In this document: in pieces, positions 22,536-35,224 of the stretch | Position numbering within the stretch: position 1 is the first letter of the stretch | How the letters are laid out: every line of letters starts with the position of its first letter | Assembly: GCF_048773025.1 (NCBI RefSeq) | Contig: NC_133546.1 | Span: 84,325,816-84,389,815 of the forward strand | DNA from: Camelus bactrianus | Lineage: Eukaryota > Chordata > Mammalia > Artiodactyla > Camelidae | Direction of reading: 5' to 3' | Length of the DNA: 64,000 nt | Program-made: the position numbers and the translations under genes | The notes under the pieces: model-generated | The model's input: the letters and a program-made list of their open reading frames with translations, nothing else | Database searches by the model: none | Told to the model about the DNA's origin: nothing

Positions 22536-23400
22536 AACACTGTTATTAATGGAGAAGGCTAAGATTTAAATCTTTACAATGAACATACCCTTCGTTTCTT
22601 TTGGTTTTAGGTGAAGATGTTATTTCAAGTGATGTCTTGGGCCATTTCAGGGAATTACTCAATTTTCTTGGTATCTCCCATGCTTAAAGGTGGTACTCAT
22701 GTTACTAAGTTTGTTTATACAATTATCTATAGACAGCTAATACCACAAAAGTGTGTACTTAAAATGATTTAAATGTTATGATTTAAAATGATTTAAGTGT
22801 CATATTATGTATTTTTAATCACAATCAAAATAATCAGGAATGTAGTACTGATACAATGCATGATAGTAATACACACTAAAAAGATCCCTAGTGAAAAAAG
22901 CCATAAAGAAAAGTTCTCCCAGATGAAGTGATTATCGTGTATGCTTTAAATCCATCAAGGTTGTAAAAAGGAGAGAATCTCAGTAACAATTCTAGAAAAA
23001 GAAAAAAAAAAGAAAACAAGCAGTTAGACCTACTGGTGAAAGTTGAAGTGAGCCTACGGATTAAATAATAATGTGGAAAGCATATCACTTCCTCATTTGC
23101 ACATTATATGGTGGTTCTTAAGGAGAGTGTCCCTGCTTTGGGGAAAGCAGACTACAGTATTTGGTGCAAAGTGCCAACTATGAGGACTTTTTATCATTAC
23201 AAAATTTATTGGAAAGTCCAATATTTTCAAAGCAACCATATCAATACCATGGCAGAAAAGTGGATAAGACAGATATCAAACGTTGATATAGAGGCCAATA
23301 CTTATCCAGACCAAGGTCATCTAAAGTTGTGATGATAATTGCCCTTGTAGAAATCCACTTGCTATTAAGAGGTACTGTGGGAGAAGTATACAAGTAGCCA
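22250..23400. other. Intergenic, no recognised gene
   Basis: AT-rich unique-looking DNA. The only clear structure is a (CAA)n microsatellite at about 22,490-22,534, which creates artefact frames of poly-Thr on + and poly-Cys on -. A frame at 23,108-23,332 is not supported by any motif. Confidence 0.6.
22490..22534. repeat. (CAA)n microsatellite
   Basis: About 14 uninterrupted 'caa' units. Confidence 0.97.
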
Positions 23401-23740
23401 TCAAGGTTAAACAGTATCTAAACATCCTTATTGTCTTGCATCAGAGGTGCAGATGTACTGCCATTCTGTCTAAGCATCATCCATGTGAGTTCCTGCCTGG
23501 GTCCCCAAGCCATGCATCCACATGTCTATGCAAGTAACTGTCTCACTCCCAACAACATAGCACTGCCAGTAGCTCCTAGACCAGACAAAGAGAAAAAGAA
23601 CTCGATGGGATATAGTCAGTGGTAGTGGTTTGGGAGAGGCTGGTTTGGCCATGTGGCATCTTCCTAGGTTTGCAGGCCTCTGTGAGTGAGCGAGGAAGCC
23701 TGATATCTGGGTACATGTCAAGGTGACCTCAGCTGGGCTG
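23400..23740 (+). repeat. Unclassified interspersed repeat, copy A
   Basis: This segment is homologous to the reverse complement of 37,636-37,985. Shared blocks include 'ccccaagccatgcatccaca' and 'gtaactgtctcactcccaac'. Translated in parallel frames both copies give 'QAMHPH.YASNCLTPNNI', but the frames are short and lie in repeat DNA. The family is unknown to me; a decayed LTR-type element is possible. Confidence 0.7.
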
Positions 23741-24960
23741 AGATTGTGGGGCATTGGTGAAGGTTATAACAGACTTTTCAGGGGTATTTCTGCCTACACT
23801 TATGCAACATGGTCTGTTCATCCCCAGCACAGATTAGAGAACAACACAGTTCCCACGGGTGCTGCACAAGGCCAAACCTAAGGTGTAATGGCTTACTGAC
23901 CCTGCCATCATGTGGTAACTCAAAACCATCATCCATCCAGTAATGTGTGAATTTTCCCTGAGAAAAGTGCTTTACAAAATTCAATATAAATTCAATGTAG
24001 ATTTTATAGAAATTCAATTATAGTGAAGTAGAAATCCACATATACAAATATATCCCATGCATGCAATAATAATTTTGCCATCATATGTTTCCTAACATAA
24101 ACAGCTATAATGTAGTTTCTTTAAAGGTTAATTGAAATGAAGAGAGAAGTAGTAAGATCTTAAGCTCCTATAGAGAGACAATTTCACAGCAAAAGTTATT
24201 TGGATGTATGTGGCTTATTTGGGAAGTGATGACAGGAATCCAGAGAGGTGTAGATGGCAAAAAGGGACAGTAAGACAGGGAAAATGGAAAAGTCAAGAAA
24301 GGCGAGTTATGGGACTGGTTCCCCTTCTGGGAAATGAGGTCAATCCCAAAATGGATATTCTGAAGAACTACATAGAATGCACTTCAGAAGTATCCCTTTG
24401 AAGGGCAATGTGGAGATTTATCCAACAACTCACATTTCCCATTGATTGAGAGTTTTTGTAGATGTCTTTAACACCCCTAAACTTTCAGGCTGTGCTTGTG
24501 CAAAATGAGCTGCCTTTCAGTTTAAAGAAAATCCTGAGACAGAATAGATGAAAGGAACTCGAGGCAGGACATAGACGTAAGCTTACTGGTACCAGTAATG
24601 CTCTGCTACAGTACATTTGAGAAAAGAGGCAAGAGGATGAGCAATGAGAATTGGAAATAACTGAAGCCTAAGAATTGCAAAATAGAGTGACCAAATCTGA
24701 ATAATACTTTCAGACAAAGCCTTGTACTGAAAATAATTTAAGCTTCTGGATTAAGGAAATGTATCTTTTCAAAAGCAATAAAAATGTTAAACTAGTACTG
24801 AATGACATCATTAGGCCAAATTTCAAGGGAAAGTGGGAACTCAGTGAGGTAAGTGGAGCATGGAAGCTGTTGTCAAACAGAGGAATGTGCCATCAATTTT
24901 GAAGGTTTGAGATAAGGGGACAGAGTTCAAAGCCAGAGCTCACCCAAAGAGTCTATGGGG
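23740..24960. other. Intergenic, no recognised gene
   Basis: I see no coding signal, clear repeat family or RNA gene. Short frames (23,778-24,017 - and 24,204-24,401 +) lack motifs. Confidence 0.55.
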
Positions 24961-25235
24961 ATGCATTGTACTTGATGACCATAGTTAATAATACTGTATC
25001 ATATATTTGAAAGTTGCTAAGAGAGTAGATATTAAACGTTCTCATCATAGGAAAAAATATATATAGCTATTTGTGGCAATGGATGTTAACTAGACTTCTT
25101 GTGATCATTTGTATCAAATACATAAATATGATATATATATAATATATCTATTTCAAATCCATGATTTTGTGTACCTGAAAGTAATATAATATTATATGCC
25201 AGTTATATCTCAAATTAAAAATAATGTAAAAATGC
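24960..25235 (+). mobile_element. Old L1 3' end (L1MA/L1MB-like)
   Basis: The phrases 'accatagttaataatactg', 'gttgctaagagagtagat' and 'tatatgccagttatatctca' are characteristic of the 3' UTR of older mammalian L1s. A (TA)n stretch occurs near 25,130. Confidence 0.75.
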
Positions 25236-26090
25236 ATGAACTAAAATATCAAAGGAGAAAAGAAGAAAAATAAAGGTAAAGGACTCAGGTTTTAATAACA
25301 TGATATTAACCAATTATGAGAAATAAAAGCAATATAAAATGGGATGTATAATTCTATATTCTTGCATCTCAAGAACACTGAAGATTAATGCAATGACAAC
25401 ACAGTTCCATTCAACACAAAATGTGATGAAGCTTCAATGGCAAAGTGTCTTTATTAATGAAGAAATATGTTTTGCTTGAACATTAAAAATTCCAAGCTTG
25501 AAATTCCCATAGTAGAGCCCTAGTAAAGAATTCTTGCTGCAGTTTGAGGGGCTTAAACTTTCACTTCAAAAAATAACTTAAGATCAGAATACTCCATAAA
25601 CAATATGAGGCAAATGAATAACTGTGCATTGTTTGTTTTTTTCAGCTTAAAGGGAATAGATGCTATCTCATCTCTCCTGAAGCTTATCCATTATTTCACA
25701 CCTCCTAGAGTCGTTAATTAGAATTCCAGCATTATTTGATAATAAAACTAGAATGGGTTTTATTATAAATAAAACTATATGTTATATTAGAAAATATAAT
25801 AACAGTAAAATATATATTAATCAATTATTGTATTCCTGTAACTGTGCTAAACTTGCTCAATGTTAATAAATTAAATGTGATAACTATACACCTTGTGTGA
25901 TTCTCAATGTGATTGTGCTATTTGTCAATTTATTGACTTCCCAACTCCAAGTCTACTCTTTATTATCTATTCTGAAAAAACTGAGCTTAACTCCTCAAGT
26001 ATTTTTCCTTGGCAAAATGGCAAAGTTCAGCTTTGTCAGTAGAAGGTGTTAAGAGGACAGACACGGTCTAGTGGGAGACCTCCTTTAGAT
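25236..26090. other. Intergenic, AT-rich, no recognised gene
   Basis: No open frame of note and no repeat family I can name with confidence. Confidence 0.55.
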
Positions 26091-26104
26091 ATTGAAAGAA
26101 TAAA

Positions 26105-26300
26105 CTAGTTATTCTTAACATTTTCTGTACATAAACATCAACAGGGATGCTCTTAAAAATGCTCACACTTGACCTTTGGACCATCACCAGAGTGTCTGAT
26201 TTAACAGAGCTGGACTTGGAGCTAAGCATGAGTGTTTATTTAAGGCCTCCTCCCCAAGTGATTTTAATTGCAAGCCAAGGATGAAAACAACTGGAGTACA
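26105..26300 (+). mobile_element. MER5-like nonautonomous DNA transposon remnant
   Basis: The layout 'catcaacagggatgctctt', then 'agagtgtctgatttaacag', then 'ccccaagtgattttaattg' follows the body of MER5-type hAT-Charlie elements. Terminal inverted repeats are eroded. Confidence 0.5.
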
Positions 26301-26559
26301 CCTACAAAGAAAGTGTGAACTTGAAGGGAATCTGCCTTCCCTCACTCCCAATGCATTATATTCAATGTTGATTTGATACAGTATGGAAAGGAGAGAGAAG
26401 AGTAGCAAAAAAAGATTCATGGCTATCATATTTATTTGCAGCCAGGGGTTTGTTTTAAAGTGTATGTTTTGTTATTATTCAAATATGGTGAGGCCAACAG
26501 ATAAGGAGATGATTGTCATTGAAAAGATGGTTTGTTATTCACAGCTCCCAAGAGGAGAG

Positions 26560-27000
26560 GGCATGCCATGACAATGTGGGGCAACACAAGAAAGTACCAG
26601 GGTCAGTAAGGAGCAGAGTGAGCAAGGTGAAACCTGGGCAAGAGCTTTATTGTGGCTGCTGCTGGAAGGGGAAAGGGAAGGGGTGAAGCAAAGTAGTCAG
26701 GTTAAGATTGGTTAGTTTGAATAATTTCAGGAGGCTGTATGGTATGGGGGTGTCCATAGTTGACTGATATCTGATCCTCAGGTGATTAGAGCAGTTGGAT
26801 AGTGGCCCAGAGTGTGAAGGCTGATAGAGGGGGTGGCTGGAATATAGCCTATTGATTGGTTGGTTTTTTACAAAAGGCACACTTGAAAGGGAGTCCTTTA
26901 CTATTTCTAAGAATAGGCTAACCCCAGATTGATCAGTCTCTTCAGGGACTGCAAAGTCCCAAGATGCCAAACCATTAAATACAGAAGCTAGTAAATATAG
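26560..27000 (-). mobile_element. Probable class I (ERV1-type) LTR fossil
   Basis: On the reverse strand the segment reads like an LTR. A pyrimidine-rich stretch is followed by 'cacaataaagctcttgccc', an AATAAA signal in the setting usual for gammaretrovirus-type LTRs. I see no internal coding region next to it, so it is probably a solo relic. Subfamily not determined. Confidence 0.5.
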
Positions 27001-27419
27001 TTACTACAGGGTTGCATGTCTTGGATGGTCCAGGAACTCAAGCCAATATTTTGGTTTAGGATGACTCTGGACTGGTAATATCCACAGGCACCTTAAAGAA
27101 TTAAATATGAATCCTTCACAATGGAAGATAATTTTACCCTATTCATCTTACAATTCCAACAAGAAATTTTAAAAGAAATTAAATAACAGTAACAATTTAA
27201 AAATTGCCAAGCTCAAATGGAAACAATGAGCAAACACCCCTCCAAAAAAAAAAAAAAAAGAATAAAGTGACTAAAAAAATTTAAATGTTGAAAATTATTG
27301 AATACAGATTACAAACTCATAAGCTTTCTCTGTTTAAACAAATAAAAGACAAACTTTAAAATATTTGCAAGTAATAGAATATTATATAGTGACAGCAAAT
27401 TTCAAAAGGAATGGAAAAG
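27001..27419. other. Intergenic with short A-run
   Basis: Nothing recognisable except a poly-A run at about 27,243-27,259. Confidence 0.5.
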
Positions 27420-28930
27420 TCTTTAAATGAAAAATGGAATAGCTGAAATTAAAAACCCAAAATATATTATTAAAAGCAGATTAGAGACATCTGACAAGAG
27501 AACTGCTGTTCTGGGAGACAAATCAGAATACAATATCCTGAGTGCAGCACAGAAGAGGAAGTAGGAGGAGAAGGAGAAGAAGATATGGAAGAGAAGTGAG
27601 GCATCTTAGAGGATAAGGCAAGAAAATCTTAACTATATGAAATGGGTGTTCCAGAACCAAATTAAGATTAATGCAGAAGAAGTTTTAAAGAAATATCAAC
27701 AACCAGAAAGAAATTAACTAAATGGCAATAATTGCATACCTATCAATAATTACTCTAAATGTAGATGGACTAAAGTCTCCAAACAGAAGACATAGAGTGA
27801 CTGAACATATGAAAAACAAGATCGATATATATGTTGCCTACAAAAGCCTCACTTTGGATTAAGATACACACTGACTGAAAGTGAAGGAATGGCAAAATAT
27901 ATCCTATACAAAGGGAGACAAAAAGAAAGCTGGGGTAGCAATACCTACATCAGACAAAAGAGATTTAAAACAGAGACTGTAAAAAGAGACAAAGAGGAGC
28001 ATTACATAATGATAAAGGGATCAATTTAACAAGAGGATATAACAATTTTATGGGGGAAATGTATAGTTCAAGTGGTAGAGTTCTTGCTTAGCATGCATGA
28101 GGTCCTGGGTTCAATCCCCAGTAGCTCCTCTAAAAATAGACAAACCCAATTACCTTGCCCCCAAGATTAAATAATTAAATCATACAATAATAAATAAAAT
28201 ATTTTTTAAAAGAGTACACAAGACTTGTAAATATCTATGCATCCAACATAGGAGTACCGAAATACACAAAGCAAATATTAACAGACACAAAGGGAGACAG
28301 TAAGATAATAATAGTAATGACAAAAATACAATAATATTTGTGGACTTTAACACCTCACTTACATCAATGGCTAGATCACAGAAAAGCAGAAAGGAAACAA
28401 TGACCTTAAACAGTACTTTAGACCAGATGAACATAATAGATAAACACAGAACATTCCACCCAGAAGCAGCAGATACATATTCCTTTCGAATGCACATAAA
28501 GTCTTATACAAGATAGATCACATGTGAGGCCACAAAACAAAACTCAATAAATTTAAGAAGAGTGAAATTATATTAAGCATCTTTTCTGACCAAAACGGTA
28601 TAAAATTAGAAATCAATTATAATAAGAAAACTGGAAAAAAAGAAAAACCACAAACACATGGAGGCTAAAGATCAAGGTTCTAAAAAAGTAAATGAGTCAA
28701 CAAAGAAATCAAAGAGGAAATTAAAAAATACCTTGAAACAAATTAAAATAGAAATAGAGCATTCCAAAATCTGTAGGACACAGCAAAAATCATTCTAAGA
28801 CAAAAATGTATAGTTATAAAGGCCTATCTTGGGAAACAAGAAAGCAAATAAACAATCTAACCTTACACCAAAACAAACTAAAGCAAACAAACAAATAAAC
28901 AAAGAAAGCCCAAAGTGAGTAGAAGGAAGG
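27420..28930 (+). mobile_element. Old L1 remnant: ORF1 piece, then ORF2 endonuclease/RT start
   Basis: 27,420-27,690 resembles L1 ORF1 ('gaaattaaaaacccaaaat', 'gattagagacatctgacaa'). From about 27,720 the start of ORF2 follows ('tatcaataattactctaaat' corresponds to the first endonuclease residues) and runs to about 28,900, including 'catgtgaggccacaaaaca'. A Vic-1 SINE is inserted at 28,052-28,205. Many stops are present. Confidence 0.75.
28052..28205 (+). mobile_element. Camelid tRNA-derived SINE (Vic-1 type)
   Basis: The head reads 'atgtatagttcaagtggtag' and the internal promoter B-box region reads 'gggttcaatccccagtagc'. These are followed by the 'ctcctctaaaaatag' linker and an A/T-rich tail. 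I recognise this tRNA-derived SINE from camelid genomes. It interrupts old L1 ORF2. It is not a tRNA gene: the tRNA fold is degenerate and the tail is SINE-specific. Confidence 0.85.
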
Positions 28931-29200
28931 AAATACTAGAACAGTATGAGGGGAGGAGGAGAGAGAGAGAAGGGACAGAAAGTTTATTAGAAAGAAATAA
29001 TGGTTGAAATCTTCCCAAATTTATGGAGGGAAATAAATATCCATATTCATACAGCATAATCCAAAGGGAATGGTTTTAAACTCGACACTGAGACACATTA
29101 TAAGCAATTGTCAAATCAAAGATGAAGACAGACTTTACAAAGAGTCATTAAAAAAATAACTTGTCACATACAAGAGAACCCATAACTATGAGAGAATTTC
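28930..29200 (+). mobile_element. Old L1 ORF1 3' part, left half
   Basis: 'taatggttgaaatcttccc' and 'acttgtcacatacaagaga' are from the second half of L1 ORF1. The element is cut by the younger L1 at 29,201-31,857 and resumes at 31,858. Confidence 0.75.
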
Positions 29201-31857
29201 CTTTTTTAACGTTTTTATTAATTTATAATCACTTTAAAATGTTGTGTCAAATTCTAGTGTAGAGCATAATTTTTCAGTTATACATGAACATATATAAATT
29301 CATTGTCACATATATTTTTCTGTGAGCTACCATAAGACCTTGTATTTCTTTCTCCATGCTATACAGTATAATCTTGTTTATCAGTTCTACAATTTTGAAA
29401 TCCCAGTCTATCCCTTCCCACCCTCCACCCCCTTGGCAACCACAAGCTTGTATTCTACGTCTATAAGTCTATTTCTGTTTTGTATTTATGCTTTTTTTTT
29501 GTTTTGTTTTTATTTTTAGATTCCACATATGAGCGAACTCATAGGGTATTTTTCTATCTCTTTCTAGCTTACTTCACTTAGAATGACATTCTCCAGGAAC
29601 ATCCATGTTGCTGCAAATGGCATTATGTTGTTGGTTTTTATGGCTGAATAGTATTCCATTGTATAACTATACCACTTCTTCTTTATCCAGTCATCTGTTG
29701 ATGGACATTTAGGCTGTTTCCATGTCTTGGCTATTGTAAATAGTGCTGCTATCAACATTGGGGTGAAGGTGTCATCCTGAAGTAGGGCTCCTTCTCTATA
29801 TATGCCCAGGAGTGGGGTTCCTGGGTCATATATTAAGTCTGTTCCTAGTCTTTTGAGAAATCTCCATACTGTTTTCCACAGTGGCTGCACCAAACTGCAT
29901 TCCCACCAGCAGTGAAGGAGGGTTCCCTTTTCTCGACAGCCTCTCCAGCACTTGTCATTTGTGGATTTTTAAGCTATGGCCATTCTGACTGATGTGAGGT
30001 GAAAACTCATTGTAGTTTTGATTTGCATTTCTCTGATAATTAGTGATATTGAGCACTTTTTCATCTGCCTATTGATCATTTGTATGTCTTCCTTGGAGAA
30101 TTGTTGTTTAGCTCTTCTGCCCATTTTTGGATTGGGTTTTTTCTTTTATTAAGTCATATGAGCTGCTTATATATTCTGGAGATCAAGCCTTTGTTGGTTT
30201 CATTTGCAGAAATTTTCTCCCATACCATAGGTTGTCTTTTTGTTTTACTTATGGTTTCCTCTGCTGTGCAGAAGCTTGTAAGTTTCATTAGGTCCCATTT
30301 ATTTATTCTTGCTTTTACTTCTATTACTTGAGTAGACTATTCTAGGAGAACATTCTTGAGATGTATGTCAGATAATATTTTGCCTATATTTTCTTCCAGG
30401 AGGTTTATTGTATCTTGTCTTATGTTTAAGTCTTTGATCCATTTTGAGTTTATTTTTGTGTATGGTGTAAGGGAGTGTTCTAGCTTCGTTGCTTTACATG
30501 TTCTGTCCAGTTTCCTCCATACCATTTGCTGAAGAGACTGTCTTTATTCCATTGTATACTCTTGCCTCCTTTGTTGAAGATGAGTTGACCAAAAGTTTGT
30601 GGGTTCACTCATACCAGTCATTCTCAAACTCTTCCAGAAGACTGAACAGGAGGGAATACTCCCAAACTCATTCTATGAAGCCATCATCATCCTGATACCA
30701 AAACCAGGCAAAGACACTACCAAAAAAGAAAATTATATGCCAGTATCACTGATGAACATACATGCCAAAGTCCTCACCAAAATATTAGCAAATAGAATCC
30801 AACAACACATAAAAAAGATTATACATCATGACCAAGTGGTGTTCATCCCAGGGACACAAGGATAGTTCAACATATGCAAATCAATCAATGTAATACATCA
30901 CATCAACAAGAGAAAGGACAAAAACCACATGCTCATCTCAATAGATGTGGAAAAAGCATTTGATAAAATTCAACACCCATTTGTGATAAAAATTCTTACC
31001 AAAGTGGATATAGATGGAACATATCTCAACATAATAAAAGCTATATATGACAAACCTACAGCCAGCATAGTACTCAATGGTGAAAAACTCAGCAGCTTCC
31101 CACTAAAATCTGGGAGAAGACAAGGATGCCCAATATCACCACTCATATTCAACATCGTCTTGGAAGTCCTAGACACAGCAATCAAGCAAGAGAGAGAAAA
31201 GGGATCCAATTTGGAAGAGAAGAGGTAAAAGTGTCACTATATGCCAACGACATGTTACTATATATAGAAGACCCTAAAAGGTCCACACAAAAACTACTAG
31301 ATCTGTTTAAAGAATTCAGCAAGGTAGCAGGTCACAAGGTTAATGTTCAAAAATCAGTTGCATTCCTTTACACTAATGATGAATCAATAGAAAAATAAAG
31401 TAAAGAAACAATCCCCTTTAAAATAGCACCCAAAATAATAAAATACCTAGGAATAAATCTAACCAAGGAGGTGAAAGAATTATACAGAAAACTATAAATC
31501 ACTGCTGAAGGAAATTAAAGGAGACTTTAAAAAATGGAAAGATATCCCATGTTCTTGGATTGGAAGAATCAATATTGTTAAAATGGTCACACTACCCAAG
31601 GCAGTGTACAGATTTCATACAATCCCTATCAAATTACCCAGGACATATTTCAGAGAACTAGAACAAATCATTATAAAATTATATGGAACCATCAAAGACC
31701 TAGAATTACCAAAGCATTACTGAAGAGAAAGAAAGAGGCTGGAGAAATAACTCTCCCAGACTTCAGACAATACTACAGAGCTACAGTCATCAAGACAGCA
31801 TTGTATTGGTACAAAAACAGACATATGGACCAATGGAACAGGATAGTGAGCCCAGAA
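29201..31857 (-). mobile_element. Young L1 with twin-priming inversion
   Basis: 29,201-30,607 is antisense L1: poly-T start, then 3' UTR and ORF2 C-terminus. At about 30,608 the orientation flips, and 30,608-31,857 is sense reverse-transcriptase region (frames 30,599-30,865, 30,929-31,228 and 31,126-31,398). It stops exactly where the antisense part begins in L1 coordinates ('gagcccagaaatga' against 'acccacaaacttttggtc'). A perfect 13-bp target duplication 'atgagagaatttc' lies at 29,188-29,200 and 31,858-31,870. This is a textbook 5' inversion of a truncated L1, inserted into ORF1 of an older L1. Confidence 0.95.
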
Positions 31858-32545
31858 ATGAGAGAATTTCTCAGCATAAATCTTATAGGCTAGAAAGGAG
31901 TAAAATGATATACTCAAAATGCTGATAGAAGAAAAACTGTAAAATAAGACTACTATATCCCACAAAATTGGTATTCAAAAGTGAAGGAGAGATAAAGACA
32001 TTCTCAGACAAACAAAAGCTGAAGGAGTTCATCACCAAGAAATATTAAGGGGAGTTATTCAAGTTGAAAAGAAAAGACACTAAATAGCAACAAGAAATTA
32101 TACCAAAGTATAAAACTCACTGATAAATATAAATATATAAACAAATATGGAATATTGTACACTGTGATAGTAGTGTGTAAATCACAGCTTATTTTGGTAT
32201 AAGAGTTAAAACACAAAAGTGTTAAACATAAGTATAAAAAGTTATGAATGAATGCACAATATAAAAATATGTAAAATGTGACAACAAATATAAAGTTGGA
32301 GAAGTAAAAGAGTAGAGTATTTGTATGTGATTGAAGTCAAGTTATTGTCAGTTTAAAAAGAGACATAACTCTAAGATATTTTATGCAAGCCTCATGGTAA
32401 CCACATGACATGAAAATACCAACATAGAAGACAGAAGAAAAGGAGAAAACAATCAAAAAGTAACAAAAATCAACAAAACACAAAGGAAGACAGCAAGAAA
32501 GGAAAAGAGGAACAAAGAACTATAAGATAGACAAAGCTATAAACA
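31858..32545 (+). mobile_element. Old L1: ORF1 end and ORF1-ORF2 spacer
   Basis: It continues the element split by the young L1. 'aaagtgaaggagagataaag' is the conserved ORF1 C-terminal coding block, followed by spacer sequence ('ataactctaagatattttat', 'gcaagcctcatggtaacca') known from older L1s. Confidence 0.75.
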
Positions 32546-33116
32546 GTTAATGTCCAGCAACAAATGAGTAGATTAAGAAAATGTGGTCTAATCATACAAT
32601 GGAATATTACTCGGCTTTAAAAAGGTAAGGAATTCCCACCATTTAACACAACATGAATGAAACTGGAAGACGTTATATAAGCTAATTAAGTTGGTCACAG
32701 AGGACAAATACTGCATGATTCTACTTACATGAGGTGCCTAAATATTGTCAAAGTCATAAATGTAGTGAATAAAATGCTGCTTGCCAGGAGCTATGAAGAG
32801 GATGAAAGGGAGATTGGTTGCTCATTAGGTTGTCAGTTGCACAAGATGTGTATGTTCCAGAGAGCTGCAGTATGGTACTATGCCTACAGTTAACAATACT
32901 GCACTACACACTTAAAAACTTGTTAAGATATATAAAATAGATAAACAAGTTTATACTGTATAGCACAGGAAACTATATTCAGTATCTTGTAGTAACATAT
33001 AAAGAAAAAGATGAAAATGAATATATGTATGTGTTTATGACTGAAACATTATTCTGTGTATCAGAAATGGATGCAACATTGTAAACTGACTAAACTTTAA
33101 TAAAAATTAAATTAAA
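32546..33116 (+). mobile_element. Old L1 3' ends (two joined fragments)
   Basis: 32,546-32,935 carries the block 'tcatacaatggaatattact' and an older 3' UTR. 32,936-33,116 is a second 3' end ('actgtatagcacaggaaact') of the cetartiodactyl L1 type, with an A-rich tail. Confidence 0.7.
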
Positions 33117-33117
33117 A

Positions 33118-33182
33118 AGTGTGTGTGTATGTGTATACATATTATATATATATATAAATATATATAATATACATATATATAG
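33118..33182. repeat. (TG)n/(TA)n simple repeat
   Basis: 'gtgtgtgtatgtgtatac' passes into 'atatatatataa' at the L1 tail. Confidence 0.9.
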
Positions 33183-34250
33183 CAGTTTGGCATACTAAAA
33201 TGTTTTTGAAGCAACAGTACTGCAGAAATAATGAATAAATGCAACACCCAGATTTTTGTTTTCAAATTTTTGTTCACTTAAAAAAATGTAGCAAACAATG
33301 TTCCTTAGAGAAATCACAGATTGATTGCAGGTGTAGGGGAAAAACACAACATGTGGCTATGATATAGTTTGGTGCCAGAAAACAAAAGTACACTCAAAGA
33401 TTAATGAGGTCATATCAAATAGGTCATATCAAATATGCCAAATGGACATATCATGGGCAAGTTTGGGATAATTTTAATATCAAAAAGACTCATGACTATA
33501 AGTGATTATATTCACATAACCTAAGCCGGTATCCAGATATAACTTCAGTAATAGGAAACATAGGGAAAGAAAAACAATATAAAAGACACCATGAGAAAAT
33601 AAACAGGTGGGATATTCTATATGAAAACTAGTTTCTTTTAAAATTCAATGCTGTTTTTAAAATGAATAACACATTAAAAACACAAAATGATACTTCTAGG
33701 TTTATATAAACAGATATAACAAATAAATATAGGACATGATACTTGGTTTGACCCTGATTCAAAGATATAAATAAATGATACAGCTAAAAAGGTATGTTAG
33801 ACGCAATTGGGGAAATTCAAATATTGGCTATCAGGTTATATTAGAGAATTATAAATTACCATTCTTTCCCAGTTACACTAATAACAAATGTTTATTTAGG
33901 AAAAGATACTTATTCTTGGGAGATGCATGCTGAAATACTTAGGGGTATTGTGAATTGTCATGAAACAAGTTTTAAATGGTTCATCGAAAAAAGTATGTAG
34001 AGAGAGAAAGTAAACGTGACAAAATATTAACAAATTTTAAATCTTAATGGAAGGTATATGGGTGTTCATTGCACTATCTTTTCCACTTTTCTGTATGTTT
34101 AAAATGTATCAATTTAATGTTTGGAGAGAGAAAAGAACTGTCCAAGTGTAGAAAGGCATTCTTGCAATGCTGTTAAAAATATTATAACTCAGGGTACAAT
34201 CTAAATGCACTGCAAAAATAAATCACTTAAACACATTTAGTACAGATGGT
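33183..34250. other. Intergenic, no recognised gene
   Basis: AT-rich. The part near 34,060-34,120 ('tcattgcactatcttttcc', 'tgtatgtttaaaatgtatc') resembles the end of an old L1, but too little remains for a call. Confidence 0.5.
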
Positions 34251-34254
34251 CCAG

Positions 34255-34560
34255 CCACAGAATGAATTCAGCCAATCAGTGAACAGTTACCATCCAGGCA
34301 AGTTCTTGGCATCAATACTACCCTGAGCCCTGAGGACAGAGTGATAAAGAAAATAGAGAAGGCTTCTGCTCTCAGGGGAGAGCCAAAAACAAGCCAACAA
34401 ATAAATGAACAAATTCATTACCGATAGGACTGGTGCATGGCATGAAGGAAATAATAAATGACAGAGGAGTTTCCCTAGATTGAGGGAGAGGGAAGGTTAC
34501 ATTGGGGTGGCAGTATTGGAGCTGAGGCTTGAGTGACAACAAGGAGCTGCCACGGGGGAC
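34255..34560 (+). repeat. Ancient mammalian interspersed repeat (L2/MIR-class?)
   Basis: The run 'cttctgctctcaggggaga', 'agccaacaaataaatgaac', 'catgaaggaaataataaat', 'agctgaggcttgagtgac' follows a widespread ancient repeat pattern (stock phrases such as 'ctgccctcatggagcttac'). I cannot fix the family. Weaker relatives occur at about 48,455-48,560, 55,240-55,400 and 60,405-60,485. Confidence 0.45.
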
Positions 34561-34868
34561 ACCTCTTAAATCTTCCCATCCTCACAAGTGATAGCAGAGT
34601 GTAAAGGCACTGATGTGAGCATGAGGACGGCTACACAGGTGAAAAAGATGAGCATGGCTGAGGAACATGTTTGCAATTATGGTGCTGTGTGAGAAGAGGG
34701 GTCTAGAACATCTTCTCTAATAGGATACAACTCTTCAAAGATACATGTACACACAGGATGATACAATGCAAACCACCAACAGCTTGTCACTGTGTTGACA
34801 TCACAGGAGACCTTTCTCTTTCTCTCACTATCTGTTTTTCCCAAAGTACAAATGAACATGTGACTTTT
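34561..34868. other. Intergenic, no recognised gene
   Basis: No gene or clear repeat; the frame at 34,677-34,859 (-) has no motif. Confidence 0.5.
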
Positions 34869-34933
34869 ATATAGATATAGATATAGATATAGACATAGAT
34901 ATAGATATAGATATAGATATAGATATAGATATT
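34869..34933. repeat. (ATAGAT)n hexanucleotide microsatellite
   Basis: About ten 'atagat' units, one with a single substitution ('atagac'). Confidence 0.97.
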
Positions 34934-35224
34934 TTAAATGCTTAGCAACCTCCTGGAGGGAAAAAAAAACAGCAGAAATAGCTCAGTAACTCCCTGGCAC
35001 CCTGAATGAAGTTCAATCTGGACACTTGAGAAGGACCATTCTGATCCCACCTAGTCACAATCCAGGAGCACTTTGCAGGGAAGAGCTTCATACATTTGTG
35101 AAATGTTTTGCTTTCTTCCTTGACTCTAAACCTTGGGACTAGGACAGAAAATAGGGGAAACTTCTCATAAGCTACCAACAACAGAAGACTAGCTGAGCCT
35201 AAACAAACAAACAAACAAAGCAAT

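Noticed and set aside
22247-22549. Frames with poly-Cys (minus) and poly-Thr (plus)
   Set aside because: Both come from the (CAA)n microsatellite.
28052-28205. A nuclear tRNA gene
   Set aside because: The internal promoter is tRNA-like, but the linker and A/T-rich tail are those of a camelid SINE and the cloverleaf is not intact.
30599-31398. Reverse-transcriptase frames as a possible domesticated gene
   Set aside because: They are pieces of a truncated, inverted L1 with poly-A tail and target duplication.
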